A stretch of 64,000 bases of DNA from the NCBI RefSeq assembly GCF_050313795.1, contig NZ_JBNPMC010000001.1, positions 62,001 to 126,000 of the forward strand, in the 5' to 3' direction. The notes under the pieces were generated by a model, which saw only the letters and a list, made by a program, of their open reading frames with translations, ran no database searches and was not told the origin of the DNA. Shown piece by piece: positions 47,229 through 56,754 of this stretch. A program made the position numbers and the translations under genes. How positions within the stretch are numbered: position 1 is the stretch's first letter; every line of letters starts with the position of its first letter. Source of the DNA: CAMBRQ01 sp945870325 (GTDB lineage: Bacteria; Bacillota; Clostridia; Lachnospirales; Lachnospiraceae).

Positions 47229-49667
47229 TCAAACAAGCGAATTCTTATGAAAAATCTTTATATGCAGATTCCTCAATCCTCCAATCAACATCGTCAAATA
47301 TCGAAGCACAGGCTCGGTCGCAATAGAAAATACCACAAACAACATAATGCACTTCGTAGACATTCCTGTAATTGCGAACAGATCCGGCAGGAATATACTA
47401 CACCCCAAAAGCCCAATCATAGAACCAACCCAGATCACACCACGAAATACATTAAATGGCTGGCAGATCTTATATAGAATCATGAATCCAACAATCGCCA
47501 ACAGCATCGTAGCCGCCGTTGAGATATCCAGCGAATCCACTCCAAACGTCTGTCCAAATACCACCAGCGCACCAACCACCAGCACATCCGTAAGCCCCGC
47601 CGGCAGAGCCTTTAAAAATACATTCGTCAGGAAATGTCCCTTAATCACTTCCTTATTCGGCTGCAATGCCAGGAAGAATGCCGGGATTCCAATTGTAAAC
47701 ATACTAATCAGTGATACCTGAGACGGTTCCAGCGGATAAGTAATCATGAACACAACGGAAAAAAGCGATAATAAGAAGGAGAAAATATTCTTTACCAGGA
47801 ACAGACTGGCTGAACGCTGAATATTATTCACCACTCTTCTTCCCTCTAACACAACGGATGGCATACAGGAGAAATCCGACTCCAGAAGCACTACCTGCGA
47901 AGCCTGCACCGCCGCGTCACTTCCGGAAGCCATAGCAACACTGCAGTCTGCATCCTTCAGGGCAAGCACATCATTCACACCGTCACCCGTCATAGCAACC
48001 GTCTTGCCCTGCCCTTTTAGTGCCTGTACAAACTGCCGCTTCTGTGCCGGCGTCACACGCCCGAATACTGTATATCTTGCAATTGCCCGCTCTACATCTT
48101 CTTCTGTCTTAAGCGTCGCTGCATCTACATACTCTTCCGCATTCTGAATGCCCGCCTCTTTGGCCACTTCTGATACTGTCAGCGGATTATCTCCGGAGAT
48201 TACCTTGACTTCTACTCCCTGCTCTGCAAAGTACGCAAACGTCTCAGGCGCTTCCTTCCTGATTGGATTCGCCAGAAGAACATACCCCAGAGGCGTCACC
48301 TTCTCTGTCAGTTTCTGACCTTCCAGATTCCCATCATAATTCCCAAATACCAGCACACGATAGCCCCGCTTCGCATAAATCTGAATCTCCGTCTTATATG
48401 CCTCATAATCCTCTCTTAATACGAATTCCGGTGCTCCCAACACATATGATCTCTCCGCAAAGGCAACCCCGCTATATTTTGCCTCAGAAGTAAATGGAGT
48501 CACATGAATAGGTACTGCCCCTGTCCCTTCTTTAAAATATTCCTTCATTGCCTCCATCGTACTGTTATCACTGCTCATCGCCTTAACGAAATCTCCTACC
48601 AGTTTCAACAGTTCCGGCATAGATTCCTTATCATACAGTTCTGTTGGCACCAGTTTCTTCACACTCATGGAGTTCTCGGTAATCGTTCCTGTCTTATCCA
48701 CACACAGGACATTCACCCTCGCAAGCGTCTCTATGCTTCTCATATCATGAAGAAGCACCTTCTTATGTGCAAGCCGCATAGCACTGACCGCCAAAGCCAC
48801 GCTTGCAAGCAGATAGAGTCCTTCCGGGATCATCCCGATCACCGCGGCCACCATAGAAGTAATACTATTGCGAAAAGTCTCATCGTTGAAGAAAAAACTC
48901 TGCACAAATAACACAATTCCTATCGGTATCAGCGCGATACCGACGAATTTGACCAATTTATCCAAAGAGCGAATCATCTCTGACTGCTCGCCTTTTTGCA
49001 TTGCTTTTGCTTCCAGCGTTAATTTGGAGATATAAGAATCCGCTCCTACCGCTTCCAGCCTGGCATGACATTGCCCTGCCACAATAAAACTGCCTGACAT
49101 CAGATGCCCGCCATCCGTCTTAATAATCTCATCCGATTCACCAGTCAATAAAGACTCATTCACCCTTACTTCCCCTTCTACGACAACAGCATCCGCACAC
49201 ACCTGATTTCCCGCTTTAAATACGACGATATCGTCCAATACCAGTTCTTCTGAATCCACGCTTGATTCTTTGCCTTCACGTACGACACAAGTCCGAGGCG
49301 CATTCAGCATATTCAGTCTCTCAAGCACATTCTTCGCACGTACCTCCTGAATAATACCGATCAGCGTATTAATAATCACAACCGGAAGAAACGTAAGATT
49401 ACGAAAAGATCCTACCAGGCTAAGCAATATCGCAAGCACCACAAATATCAGATTGAAGTATGTAAATACATTCTCATGGATGATCTCCTTCGTTGTCTGA
49501 GCAGGCGGATCTACCGCTATATTCGACCATCCCTTCTCCACTCTCTCTTTTACCTGCGTGCTATCCAGCCCTTCTGTATAATCTGGCTGACAGCGAGTAA
49601 CCGGCACGCGCTCTATCTCATATTCCTGTGTCTCACCTGATACTGCCTGTCCGGACTTTCGTCTCAT
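47229..49667 (-). CDS. P-type cation ATPase (CtpE-like, HAD-IC family)
   Basis: An 812-residue P-type ATPase. Actuator motif LLTGESDE near 177, phosphorylation motif CVDKTGTITENSM near 325, a TM4 MIPEGLYLLAS ahead of it, hinge TGDGVNDVLALKDAD near 570-585, and about ten TM helices. The compact N-domain and MIPEG motif fit the CtpE-type calcium/metal ATPase group rather than the KdpB or heavy-metal type; no N-terminal metal-binding domain. The ion is likely Ca2+ but this is an inference. Confidence 0.9.
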   Translation of the reverse strand: MRRKSGQAVSGETQEYEIERVPVTRCQPDYTEGLDSTQVKERVEKGWSNIAVDPPAQTTKEIIHENVFTYFNLIFVVLAILLSLVGSFRNLTFLPVVIINTLIGIIQEVRAKNVLERLNMLNAPRTCVVREGKESSVDSEELVLDDIVVFKAGNQVCADAVVVEGEVRVNESLLTGESDEIIKTDGGHLMSGSFIVAGQCHARLEAVGADSYISKLTLEAKAMQKGEQSEMIRSLDKLVKFVGIALIPIGIVLFVQSFFFNDETFRNSITSMVAAVIGMIPEGLYLLASVALAVSAMRLAHKKVLLHDMRSIETLARVNVLCVDKTGTITENSMSVKKLVPTELYDKESMPELLKLVGDFVKAMSSDNSTMEAMKEYFKEGTGAVPIHVTPFTSEAKYSGVAFAERSYVLGAPEFVLREDYEAYKTEIQIYAKRGYRVLVFGNYDGNLEGQKLTEKVTPLGYVLLANPIRKEAPETFAYFAEQGVEVKVISGDNPLTVSEVAKEAGIQNAEEYVDAATLKTEEDVERAIARYTVFGRVTPAQKRQFVQALKGQGKTVAMTGDGVNDVLALKDADCSVAMASGSDAAVQASQVVLLESDFSCMPSVVLEGRRVVNNIQRSASLFLVKNIFSFLLSLFSVVFMITYPLEPSQVSLISMFTIGIPAFFLALQPNKEVIKGHFLTNVFLKALPAGLTDVLVVGALVVFGQTFGVDSLDISTAATMLLAIVGFMILYKICQPFNVFRGVIWVGSMIGLLGCSIFLPDLFAITGMSTKCIMLFVVFSIATEPVLRYLTMLIGGLRNLHIKIFHKNSLV

Positions 49668-49736
49668 ATAACAACCTCCTCATATGTATGCTAACAATTA
49701 TACGCCTGGAAAGTTTAGAATTCTATAAACACTTTC

Positions 49737-50510
49737 TTAAAAATGTCTTACAATTTTCGTATATTCCCTTAATACATCTCGAATCTCTTCCATTTTCGAA
49801 GCCGTCTCCGTATTAGAATACGGTATCCGGTCAATCAGGAGATCTATATAGTTCTGTTCATGAATCAATTCAAAAGACACTTCATAATTGATATCAAAGA
49901 AATATGCCAGATAGGAGACCCAATAATCCATCTTCGTTCGCCTGGTGGATGAAAGTATAGACTTTTTACACCGGAATTGCTCCATCACTTCATTACTGAT
50001 CTCCATGCCTCCCACTTCTTCGGCAGAGACACCTAGAATTGTCTCAACCGAATCCTCCAATTTCACCCTGCAATTATCCAGTTTATCCGCATCCCGAATA
50101 ATTCTCGCATGCATCAAAGTCCGCTCATCTTCAATTCCTTCCAGTTTAAAATCGCTGTGCCTTGCAATCGCAATACGGATGATATCATCCCATTTGTCAT
50201 CTTTCACAAACTCACGAATCATTCCCTCATCAAATAGGATCTGCACACCAAAACTGGCGTGGTCCATAGTATCAGGTTCAAAACTATCGAAACGCTTTAA
50301 CTGTTCGAACCTCCCGATATCATGCAGAAGCCCTATCAACTGAGCCAGTTCTGTATCCTCTTTAGACAGTCTCATTCTCCAGGCTATCTCACCGCTGCAC
50401 TCTACCACGCCATATGTGTGTACAATCTTCAATCTCACCTTATCATCATCTCTGTCATAGTGATTCAGATAGTTTTCAAACTGTTCTTTTGCATATTGTA
50501 AATCCATCAT
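49737..50510 (-). CDS. HD-domain phosphohydrolase
   Basis: A 257-residue HD-superfamily hydrolase: HTYGVVECSGEIAWRM near 30, the HD pair in IGLLHDIGRFEQ near 65, RHSDF near 130 and RDADKLDN near 158, so all metal ligands H...HD...D are there. Such proteins hydrolyse nucleotides or cyclic nucleotides; substrate not known. No partner gene is close. Confidence 0.9.
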   Translation of the reverse strand: MMDLQYAKEQFENYLNHYDRDDDKVRLKIVHTYGVVECSGEIAWRMRLSKEDTELAQLIGLLHDIGRFEQLKRFDSFEPDTMDHASFGVQILFDEGMIREFVKDDKWDDIIRIAIARHSDFKLEGIEDERTLMHARIIRDADKLDNCRVKLEDSVETILGVSAEEVGGMEISNEVMEQFRCKKSILSSTRRTKMDYWVSYLAYFFDINYEVSFELIHEQNYIDLLIDRIPYSNTETASKMEEIRDVLREYTKIVRHF

Positions 50511-50582
50511 CTATCCTCTCGTTTCTCTGAACATAATTCCTCTTCTGTCTTAATAACAATTTCGCTTTCACATTTTAATTCA

Positions 50583-51122
50583 TTAATAATTCTCGCAATT
50601 CAGTTTAAAGTATCCTTGCGGATGCCCACACACAGGACATTTCTCCGGCGCACATTTGCCAGTATAGATATTACCACAATTCATACAGATCCATACCACA
50701 TTGCCATTCTTACAAAATACCCTGCCCCGTTCCATATTCTCCGCCAGTTGCCGATATCGGTACTCATGATGCTTCTCAATGCCTCCTACTCCACGGAATA
50801 ACCTCGCGATTTCATCATACCCTTCCTTCTCGGCAGTCTCCGCGAATTCCCGGTACATCTTCGTCCATTCATAATTCTCGCCCTTACATGCACTCTTTAA
50901 GTTCTCTAAAGTATCCGGCATCTTACCGTCATTCAGAATCCGTACCCAGATCTCGGCGTGCTCCTGTTCATTGCCTGACGTCTCGTAAAAGATCTCACTA
51001 ATCTGCTGATATCCTTCCTTCTTGGCCTTTTCCCCATAAACTCTGTACCTTGCACAGGTTAACAATTCTCCCTCTAAGGCTTTCTGCAGGTTGCTATATG
51101 TTTTACTATGTTTAAATTCCAT
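50583..51122 (-). CDS. rubrerythrin
   Basis: A 179-residue rubrerythrin: N-terminal ferritin-like four-helix bundle with E-x-x-H ligands (LEGELLTCARYRVY, GNEQEHAEIW, EKHHEYRYRQL), then a C-terminal rubredoxin-type domain CMNCGNIYTG and CPVCGHPQG. It reduces peroxide with electrons from rubredoxin, a typical oxidative-stress defence of anaerobes. Two rubredoxins in the window could serve it. Its ribosome site is not strong. Confidence 0.96.
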   Translation of the reverse strand: MEFKHSKTYSNLQKALEGELLTCARYRVYGEKAKKEGYQQISEIFYETSGNEQEHAEIWVRILNDGKMPDTLENLKSACKGENYEWTKMYREFAETAEKEGYDEIARLFRGVGGIEKHHEYRYRQLAENMERGRVFCKNGNVVWICMNCGNIYTGKCAPEKCPVCGHPQGYFKLNCENY

Positions 51123-51221
51123 AATCCGCCTCGGTAACTTTTTATTATATTGTATTCCCTCCCCTCATCTTTTGTTACTTTGGCACTTTGCCAGTTATCT
51201 GTTTCTCCCGGCTGCATCATC

Positions 51222-53099
51222 TTAATTATATTTCGCAATAACCTCCAGGAATCGATTGCCATATTTTCCCAATTTAAACTCACCAATACCACTAATCCCT
51301 AACATCTCTTCTGCATTTTTCGGACGCACCGCACTCATCAGCGTTAAGGTCTTATCTGAAAATATAATATACGGCGGTACTTTTTCTTCTGCTGCAATCT
51401 CTCTACGCAAAACCCGCAATGCCTCGAACAATCCCAAGTCCTTTTCCGCCAATACCGCTGCCGCTCCCGCCTTTTTACGCCTGTTCTTCTTAGATGTCTT
51501 TTCTGACACATCCGGCTCTTTTTCTTTCGCAAGTTTCATGAACAGCGGTTCATCCTCTGCCTGCCAGTCTGCTGCCAATCCCGTGGTCTTAATCACCGGA
51601 TACTCGTCTCCGGTCAACTCAAGATATCCCTGATACATTAATTCCTGCATGATCTGTCTAAGTCTTGGCACGGTAACTGCCGCAAGAGTTCCATACTCAG
51701 GATTACGATCCAGTCCCTTAGAACGGACCTTCTGATTCTTCGCACCACGCAGCACATCAATAATCGTTGTAAGTCCATATTTCATCCGGTTTGCATCAAT
51801 ACAATTCATAATTGCCATCGTTTCTTTCGTAATATCCACTTCTTCAAATTGAGTCATACAATTCAGACAGTTGCCACAATAGCCAGAACTGTGCTCTCCA
51901 AAATAATTCAGGATATAATTGCGAAGACAATTGGAAGTAAAACAATAGAATGTCATCTGTTTTAACCTCTCCGTATCCCTCTCCTTCACCAACTGTCGGG
52001 TGAATTCGTCCAGTTCTTCATTATCCTCATTATTTTCTATAAAGAAACGATTCGTCCTTACATCCATAGGTTCATAATATAAGATACACTCCGAAGGCTC
52101 TCCATCTCGTCCGGCTCGTCCAGCCTCCTGATAGTAACTCTCCATATTTTTAGGCATATTATAATGAATGACAAAACGCACATCCGACTTATCTATCCCC
52201 ATACCAAATGCATTCGTCGCCACCATGATCTGCCGCCTGTCATAGATGAAATCATCCTGATTCTCCCGCCGCTCTTCGTCACTTAATCCCGCATGATACC
52301 GGGTGACAGAGAACCCCTCTTCTCTCAACTTATAGAAGACCTCTTCCACATTCTTTCTCGTCAGGCAATAGACAATCCCACTGCTTCCCGGCATATCCTC
52401 TTCTCTCTTATGTAGATATCTCACCAATTCCTTATACTTGTCTACCGGCTTCTTTACCGCAAAATAAAGATTCCCCCTATCAAATCCAGTTGTCATAACA
52501 TAAGGATTCTGTAGTTCTAAAATATCCATAATATCATCCCGCACATCTTCTGTGGCCGTTGCCGTGTATGCTCCTACTACCGGACGATAAGGAAGCCGCT
52601 TAAGAAATTCCATAATCTTAAGATAGCTAGGTCTAAAATCCTGCCCCCACTGAGACACACAATGGGCTTCATCTACTGCCATGAAAGAAATCTTCACATT
52701 ACGAGACAATGCAAAATCTAAAAATCCTTCCGTCTCCAGCCGCTCCGGCGCCACGTAAATAATCTTATAGCGCCCTTCCTTTGCCAGACGCAATGCTTTG
52801 ACATACTGTCCCATTGTCAGTGAACTATTCAGAAAAGCCGCATGAATCCCCGCCTGGTTCAATGCCCCGACCTGATCCTTCATCAGCGATATCAATGGAG
52901 ATATCACAAGCGTAATCCCCTCCATCATGAGAGCCGGTATCTGAAAACACATTGATTTCCCGGCTCCCGTCGGCATAATCCCAAGCACATCCCGTCCTTC
53001 CAAAACGGCATTAATTAAGGGACGCTGACCTTCTCTGAAATCATCATAACCAAAATACTGTTTTAATAATTTTTCCGCTGTCATCTTACTCAATTCCAA
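51222..53099 (-). CDS. recQ: ATP-dependent DNA helicase RecQ
   Basis: A 625-residue RecQ helicase with motif I GIMPTGAGKSMCFQ near 45, DEAH box VDEAHCVSQWGQDFRPSY near 137, motif VI QEAGRAGRDG near 320, the zinc-binding Cys cluster (YCGNCLNC) near 400, a winged-helix RQC part, and an HRDC domain at about 550-625 (MLGISGIGEFKLGKYG). It unwinds DNA in repair and recombination. There is no truncation. Confidence 0.97.
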   Translation of the reverse strand: MELSKMTAEKLLKQYFGYDDFREGQRPLINAVLEGRDVLGIMPTGAGKSMCFQIPALMMEGITLVISPLISLMKDQVGALNQAGIHAAFLNSSLTMGQYVKALRLAKEGRYKIIYVAPERLETEGFLDFALSRNVKISFMAVDEAHCVSQWGQDFRPSYLKIMEFLKRLPYRPVVGAYTATATEDVRDDIMDILELQNPYVMTTGFDRGNLYFAVKKPVDKYKELVRYLHKREEDMPGSSGIVYCLTRKNVEEVFYKLREEGFSVTRYHAGLSDEERRENQDDFIYDRRQIMVATNAFGMGIDKSDVRFVIHYNMPKNMESYYQEAGRAGRDGEPSECILYYEPMDVRTNRFFIENNEDNEELDEFTRQLVKERDTERLKQMTFYCFTSNCLRNYILNYFGEHSSGYCGNCLNCMTQFEEVDITKETMAIMNCIDANRMKYGLTTIIDVLRGAKNQKVRSKGLDRNPEYGTLAAVTVPRLRQIMQELMYQGYLELTGDEYPVIKTTGLAADWQAEDEPLFMKLAKEKEPDVSEKTSKKNRRKKAGAAAVLAEKDLGLFEALRVLRREIAAEEKVPPYIIFSDKTLTLMSAVRPKNAEEMLGISGIGEFKLGKYGNRFLEVIAKYN

Positions 53100-53172
53100 A
53101 TACCTCTTTGACTATTACACTCAATTCCATTATAATGCCACATAGAGAAACTTTCGAAGGAGGAAATAGATT

Positions 53173-53424
53173 ATGAATATGAATTTTAATCAAATTGCCA
53201 TGCTTCAAAAAATAAAGGGATGTATGGACCGTTTTCGTGCTAACCACCCCAAATTCCCGCTATTTATAAATGCTGTATCCCAGGAAGCAATGAAAGAAGG
53301 AACTGTAATCGAAATCACTGTCACCACGCCGGAGGGCAAAAACTATTGCTCAAATATCAAATTGCAGGCTAATGATATGGAACTTATTGATTGCTTAAGA
53401 AGCCTGAAAACTACCAATAATTAA
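53173..53424 (+). CDS. small conserved-looking protein, unknown function
   Basis: An 83-residue soluble protein after a GAAGGAGGAAATAGATT ribosome site. It has an amphipathic N-terminal helix (QIAMLQKIKGCMDRFRANHP) and a beta-rich core (GTVIEITVTTPEGKNYCSNIKLQANDMELIDCLRSL). No known domain is recognised. Its own terminator follows at 53462. The strong ribosome site and good composition support it as real. Confidence 0.75.
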   Translation: MNMNFNQIAMLQKIKGCMDRFRANHPKFPLFINAVSQEAMKEGTVIEITVTTPEGKNYCSNIKLQANDMELIDCLRSLKTTNN

Positions 53425-53461
53425 ACACTGCTAAAACTTTCCAATATGCGATTATGCAATG

Positions 53462-53489
53462 AAAACAGCACATACGCCGTGCTGTTTTT
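53462..53489. terminator. bidirectional terminator
   Basis: AAAACAGCA and TGCTGTTTT form a 9-bp stem with T-runs on both sides, between two convergent genes. Confidence 0.8.
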
Positions 53490-53510
53490 CATTTGCATAA
53501 CACGTTGCTT

Positions 53511-54110
53511 TTATTCCTTTTTCACCTGTTTCAACAGTTCTTCAATAACCTCTGTCCAGCCTTCCTTATCACGCGCCCCCGAATACACTTCACCAATCTG
53601 GTTTCCTTCCTGATCCACGAATATTGTAGTTGGAACAGCATATACCTCGTTCAAGATTCCTAGTTTCAGTCCCATAGATGCAACAATATGCGGATAATCT
53701 GCCTGTGTCTTCTCCACAATCTCTAATGCAGTCTCATCGCCTGCTTCTTCTACGTCACACAACATACCGATGATCTGCAATCCCTGGTCCGCATACTCCC
53801 GGCTCAGTTCTCCCAGTTCTGGCATCTCTTGAATGCATGGACCGCAGAATGTTCCCCAGATATTTACCATGGTAAGGTTTGAATTGGAAAATACTTCCTG
53901 AGTTATCTCTTCCCCTTCCAATGTCTCCGATTGAAAATTTCCAAAAGGCTTCTCTTTTGATACAGACTGTTCCACTGAAGCATCCTCTACATTCTGTTCC
54001 GCATTATCCTTCTTGGCACTGTCCTCGTCCTGATTAGAACCACATGCAACAGACAAAAGAACCAGTAAAACTATCATCACAATAATTTCCTTTATTCTTC
54101 GCTTCCTCAT
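53511..54110 (-). CDS. TlpA/ResA-like thioredoxin lipoprotein
   Basis: A 199-residue lipoprotein: signal peptide with lipobox LLSVAC (lipidated C23), acidic linker to 55, then a TlpA-type thioredoxin domain with C89-G-P-C92 in NIWGTFCGPC and cis-Pro in YAVPTTIFVDQEG. It would reduce disulfides or act with exported redox enzymes outside the membrane. No cytochrome or CcdA gene is adjacent to supply electrons. Confidence 0.92.
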   Translation of the reverse strand: MRKRRIKEIIVMIVLLVLLSVACGSNQDEDSAKKDNAEQNVEDASVEQSVSKEKPFGNFQSETLEGEEITQEVFSNSNLTMVNIWGTFCGPCIQEMPELGELSREYADQGLQIIGMLCDVEEAGDETALEIVEKTQADYPHIVASMGLKLGILNEVYAVPTTIFVDQEGNQIGEVYSGARDKEGWTEVIEELLKQVKKE

Positions 54111-54379
54111 ATTCTTCCTCCTCTTTGTTAGAATCCTTTAAATCCAGTTTCCTTACTTTACAAATATCCTATAGCAACCAGTCTGTCTTAGAAATTCTCA
54201 AATCTTCCAGACACAATTATAAGACTAATCAACATTATAACTTACCACAACTTCATAATCAAATAAAAACAGTACCTATCCTAACTACTATCATAATCGC
54301 GACAAAGAGACCGAACATTACCTTTTATAAGATAAATGTTGCAGCCTCTTCTCTATTTTCTTACTATGGGCCTTCTCAC
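54111..54379. other. AT-rich intergenic region
   Basis: No coding frame of quality on either strand. A minus-strand T-rich stretch near 54330-54360 may hold weak promoter or terminator signals. I see nothing specific. Confidence 0.4.
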
Positions 54380-55276
54380 TTAATTCAGTTCATACGCTAC
54401 CTGCGTATTTCCACCCGTACCATCATCCTCCGCTACTATATTAATCTGATATGTGCCCTTGGATAATCTCAGTTGTATACTCTCTTCTTCCACCTTTTCT
54501 TCCTGATTAGAATATACAATATCTCCTTTCTGATCCACAATCTGGAATTCACACGGTATCTCATTATCCATTGTAAGATCCAGGTAATAATTGTCAGGAT
54601 AACTTACTTTAAAATTCTCATAACTTCTGGTACTGCCAGTTCCCTTGATCGTACCACTTACATCCGGACGAAACACCGACAACATAACTCCGACAATCCA
54701 GCATACAACTGCGATATACACCATCGCAGACAAGGGAAACACTTTATGATACTCTTTATCTTTCTTTTTCAAGCGGCGGAGTCCTATTCCGATAAATACA
54801 ATAAAGTCCAGATACAAAAGAATCATTGGCACCCTTGGCCATTCCGGGTACTGTACTCCTTTTATCAACATAGTAATCCCCATAATACTCATTGCAATTA
54901 ACAAAATCGTTGCCAGCCGTGTCCATCTCTGCTCCATCTCTGAGAGGCCGGAAGAATCTGTATAGATCTCATATTCTTCTTCGGGAAGTTCCGGGTCATA
55001 AGGCTTGCGGAAATAATGCCATCCATTAAAAGTAGAGTTCATATACTCCCATCCCTGTTCCCGAAACGTTTCAATATACCGCATCCGATTCTCAATATCC
55101 GTATTATAATCCAACTGATACCGATAAACTACCTGTTCATCCTGCTCAAATACACTCCTGAAACATCCGCCCTTTACCAATTGCCATCCTTCCCTGGACT
55201 TCTGATTCAGATCTTCAATCTCCTTCCCGTAATCCCATGCTGCATAGGCCTTATGACTTGTCTTCAACTTTCCCAT
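54380..55276 (-). CDS. DUF2812 membrane protein
   Basis: A 298-residue protein: N-terminal DUF2812 domain (about 1-115, with YAAWDYGKEIEDLNQKSREGWQLVKGG and YRYQLDY), three or four TM helices (about 120-200) and a C-terminal extracytoplasmic beta-rich domain (205-298). DUF2812 proteins usually follow PadR-type regulators, as here (gap of one base). The sensory or transport role is unknown. Confidence 0.88.
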   Translation of the reverse strand: MGKLKTSHKAYAAWDYGKEIEDLNQKSREGWQLVKGGCFRSVFEQDEQVVYRYQLDYNTDIENRMRYIETFREQGWEYMNSTFNGWHYFRKPYDPELPEEEYEIYTDSSGLSEMEQRWTRLATILLIAMSIMGITMLIKGVQYPEWPRVPMILLYLDFIVFIGIGLRRLKKKDKEYHKVFPLSAMVYIAVVCWIVGVMLSVFRPDVSGTIKGTGSTRSYENFKVSYPDNYYLDLTMDNEIPCEFQIVDQKGDIVYSNQEEKVEEESIQLRLSKGTYQINIVAEDDGTGGNTQVAYELN

Positions 55277-55277
55277 A

Positions 55278-55604
55278 TTATTCTCCCTTCAATATGCTCT
55301 TTGCTCCTGCCAGCAGACGCTTCAATCTGTTAATCTCAGCATCCAGGGTTTCTCTTCCTTCTTCTGTAAGTTCATACATCCTTCTGCGCTCAGTGCCCTC
55401 GCTGTAATCATTGCGCTCAACAATCCAACCTTTCTTCATCATGTTCCCGGTAGCCCCGTACATCGTACCAGAACCAATCTTCACTTCACCTTCTGACAAT
55501 TCCTTTGTCTTCTGCATGATGCCGTAGCCATGATTCGGACCTTCCGCAAGGCAAAGCAGAATGTAAAAATAACTCTCTGTCAGCGGTTCTACTTTCTTTC
55601 CCAT
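55278..55604 (-). CDS. PadR-family transcriptional regulator
   Basis: A 108-residue PadR winged-helix regulator: YFYILLCLAEGPNHGYGIMQKTKELSEGEVKIGSGTMYGA-type N-terminus (HTH, here 13-50), followed by a wing and C-terminal helix (GRETLDAEINRLKRLL) for dimerisation. It is one base from the DUF2812 gene, an arrangement common for regulated membrane operons. Confidence 0.95.
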   Translation of the reverse strand: MGKKVEPLTESYFYILLCLAEGPNHGYGIMQKTKELSEGEVKIGSGTMYGATGNMMKKGWIVERNDYSEGTERRRMYELTEEGRETLDAEINRLKRLLAGAKSILKGE

Positions 55605-55621
55605 ATATACACCTCACGTCT

Positions 55622-55804
55622 CTATTCCGGATATACAGATGTAATCACTGGTTTTCCTTCCCTGTCTAATAATGGAGTCAATCCTCCTGAATAGCCGGAT
55701 ACATGATACAGGTAATTCACGCCTGTCTCCTTATCTACCCAAATTTCTGTTACATTTACCTTTCCCTGTGAATAAACTTTTTCAAACCTTTCTTTGTTTG
55801 CCAT
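55622..55804 (-). CDS. DUF6440-type small protein
   Basis: A 60-residue protein: MANKERFEKVYSQG, VNVTEIWVDKETGVNYLYH and GYSGGLTPLLDREGKPV. The pattern of a beta-hairpin-rich small domain with W-V-D and GLTPLLD is that of a conserved clostridial family now called DUF6440. The ATG with AAAAGGAGAAAATTAC was chosen. It is 17 bp before the PadR gene and probably in the same operon. Function unknown. Confidence 0.8.
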   Translation of the reverse strand: MANKERFEKVYSQGKVNVTEIWVDKETGVNYLYHVSGYSGGLTPLLDREGKPVITSVYPE

Positions 55805-55931
55805 TGTAATTTTCTCCTTTTCTTCTATGTCGTCCAACGTTATGTCGTCACTCGACTCATCTTTTCTATATCGTATCACGACATATATCGTCTGTCAACA
55901 TATTTTTTACTTTTATTCATGTATATAAAAA

Positions 55932-55970
55932 GACTGTTACATTCACGATTTAATTTGCAAATGTAACAGC
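55932..55970 (-). terminator. terminator of the ADH-ThuA-SDR-SDR operon
   Basis: CTGTTACATT pairs with AATGTAACAG and is followed on the minus strand by TCTTTTTATAT. Confidence 0.75.
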
Positions 55971-56064
55971 CTGATCATCATTATGCAACTGAAGAATGGA
56001 TACCGGCACTCATGGGATCATCAGTCCCCGGAATACTTGTGCCGCAATATTCGCTTTATCTCTT

Positions 56065-56736
56065 TTACCAGGGAATCTCCCTCAGATAAGAATCTCTCAT
56101 GACAAACCGATTCTCATCCGAATGAATATAAGGCTCATTCGGATCATAGCACAATCCCTTCAAAAGATATTCTCCCGCTGACATACCACCTGCATTGTCT
56201 TCGGCGCAGTACCACCGGAAGGTGAATCCCTCCGGGCGAAGCATATTAAAATACAGTTTGCCTACCATATTGAGTCCTGCCCAGACCATATGCCGTCCAT
56301 AATTACGGTCATCTTTACAATAACTGACACTGGAATCCTTCTTCGTGATCATCCCGATACGCTTTAGATTCCCTTTTCGCAACAATGGAAGCGCTGCTTC
56401 GATGATATACTCCGTATGATTGATCTGTTCTCCCAGCACCTCCAAAAGCTCCTCACAGTCATGATTTCCTATGAAACTATCTTCTGGTATCTGTTCATCA
56501 ATTCCAAAGAGCAGAAGATCAATTCTCCCCTCATTCCTCTCGATTTCAGCCAGCAATCCCTGGATATCTTCGCCTTCTAACCACGCATACTCCTTCGGGC
56601 ATCCCGCAATACATGCCTTCGGCTGGCGGGCTCTGCCCGATAAGGTATATACTTTACAGTCATGAGAACTCAGATAATTCTTCGCCTCTTCCTGACAGTG
56701 ATTCCCATTATCTATACTTAAAACAATTCTACTCAT
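56065..56736 (-). CDS. SDR-like protein with degenerate active site and inserted repeat
   Basis: A 223-residue Rossmann-type protein related to the SDR encoded just upstream. The cofactor loop TGxxxGIG is missing (SIDNGNHCQEE), the serine/tyrosine/lysine triad is not recognisable (YGRHMVWAGLNM where YxxxK is expected), so it may be non-catalytic or have a partner role. Residues about 33-49 (SGRARQPKACIAGCPKE) are encoded by the palindromic repeat copy 2, read in frame without a stop. Start chosen with GGGAGAAAACGAG. It lies 18 bp from the active SDR gene, same strand. Confidence 0.75.
   Translation of the reverse strand: MSRIVLSIDNGNHCQEEAKNYLSSHDCKVYTLSGRARQPKACIAGCPKEYAWLEGEDIQGLLAEIERNEGRIDLLLFGIDEQIPEDSFIGNHDCEELLEVLGEQINHTEYIIEAALPLLRKGNLKRIGMITKKDSSVSYCKDDRNYGRHMVWAGLNMVGKLYFNMLRPEGFTFRWYCAEDNAGGMSAGEYLLKGLCYDPNEPYIHSDENRFVMRDSYLREIPW
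56599..56648. repeat. palindromic repeat, copy 2, inside a coding sequence
   Basis: Same 50-bp element as at 45889-45938 with two mismatches. It is read in frame by the 56065-56736 gene, contributing a basic, Cys-containing peptide. Confidence 0.85.
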
Positions 56737-56754
56737 CTCGTTTTCTCCCAACTT

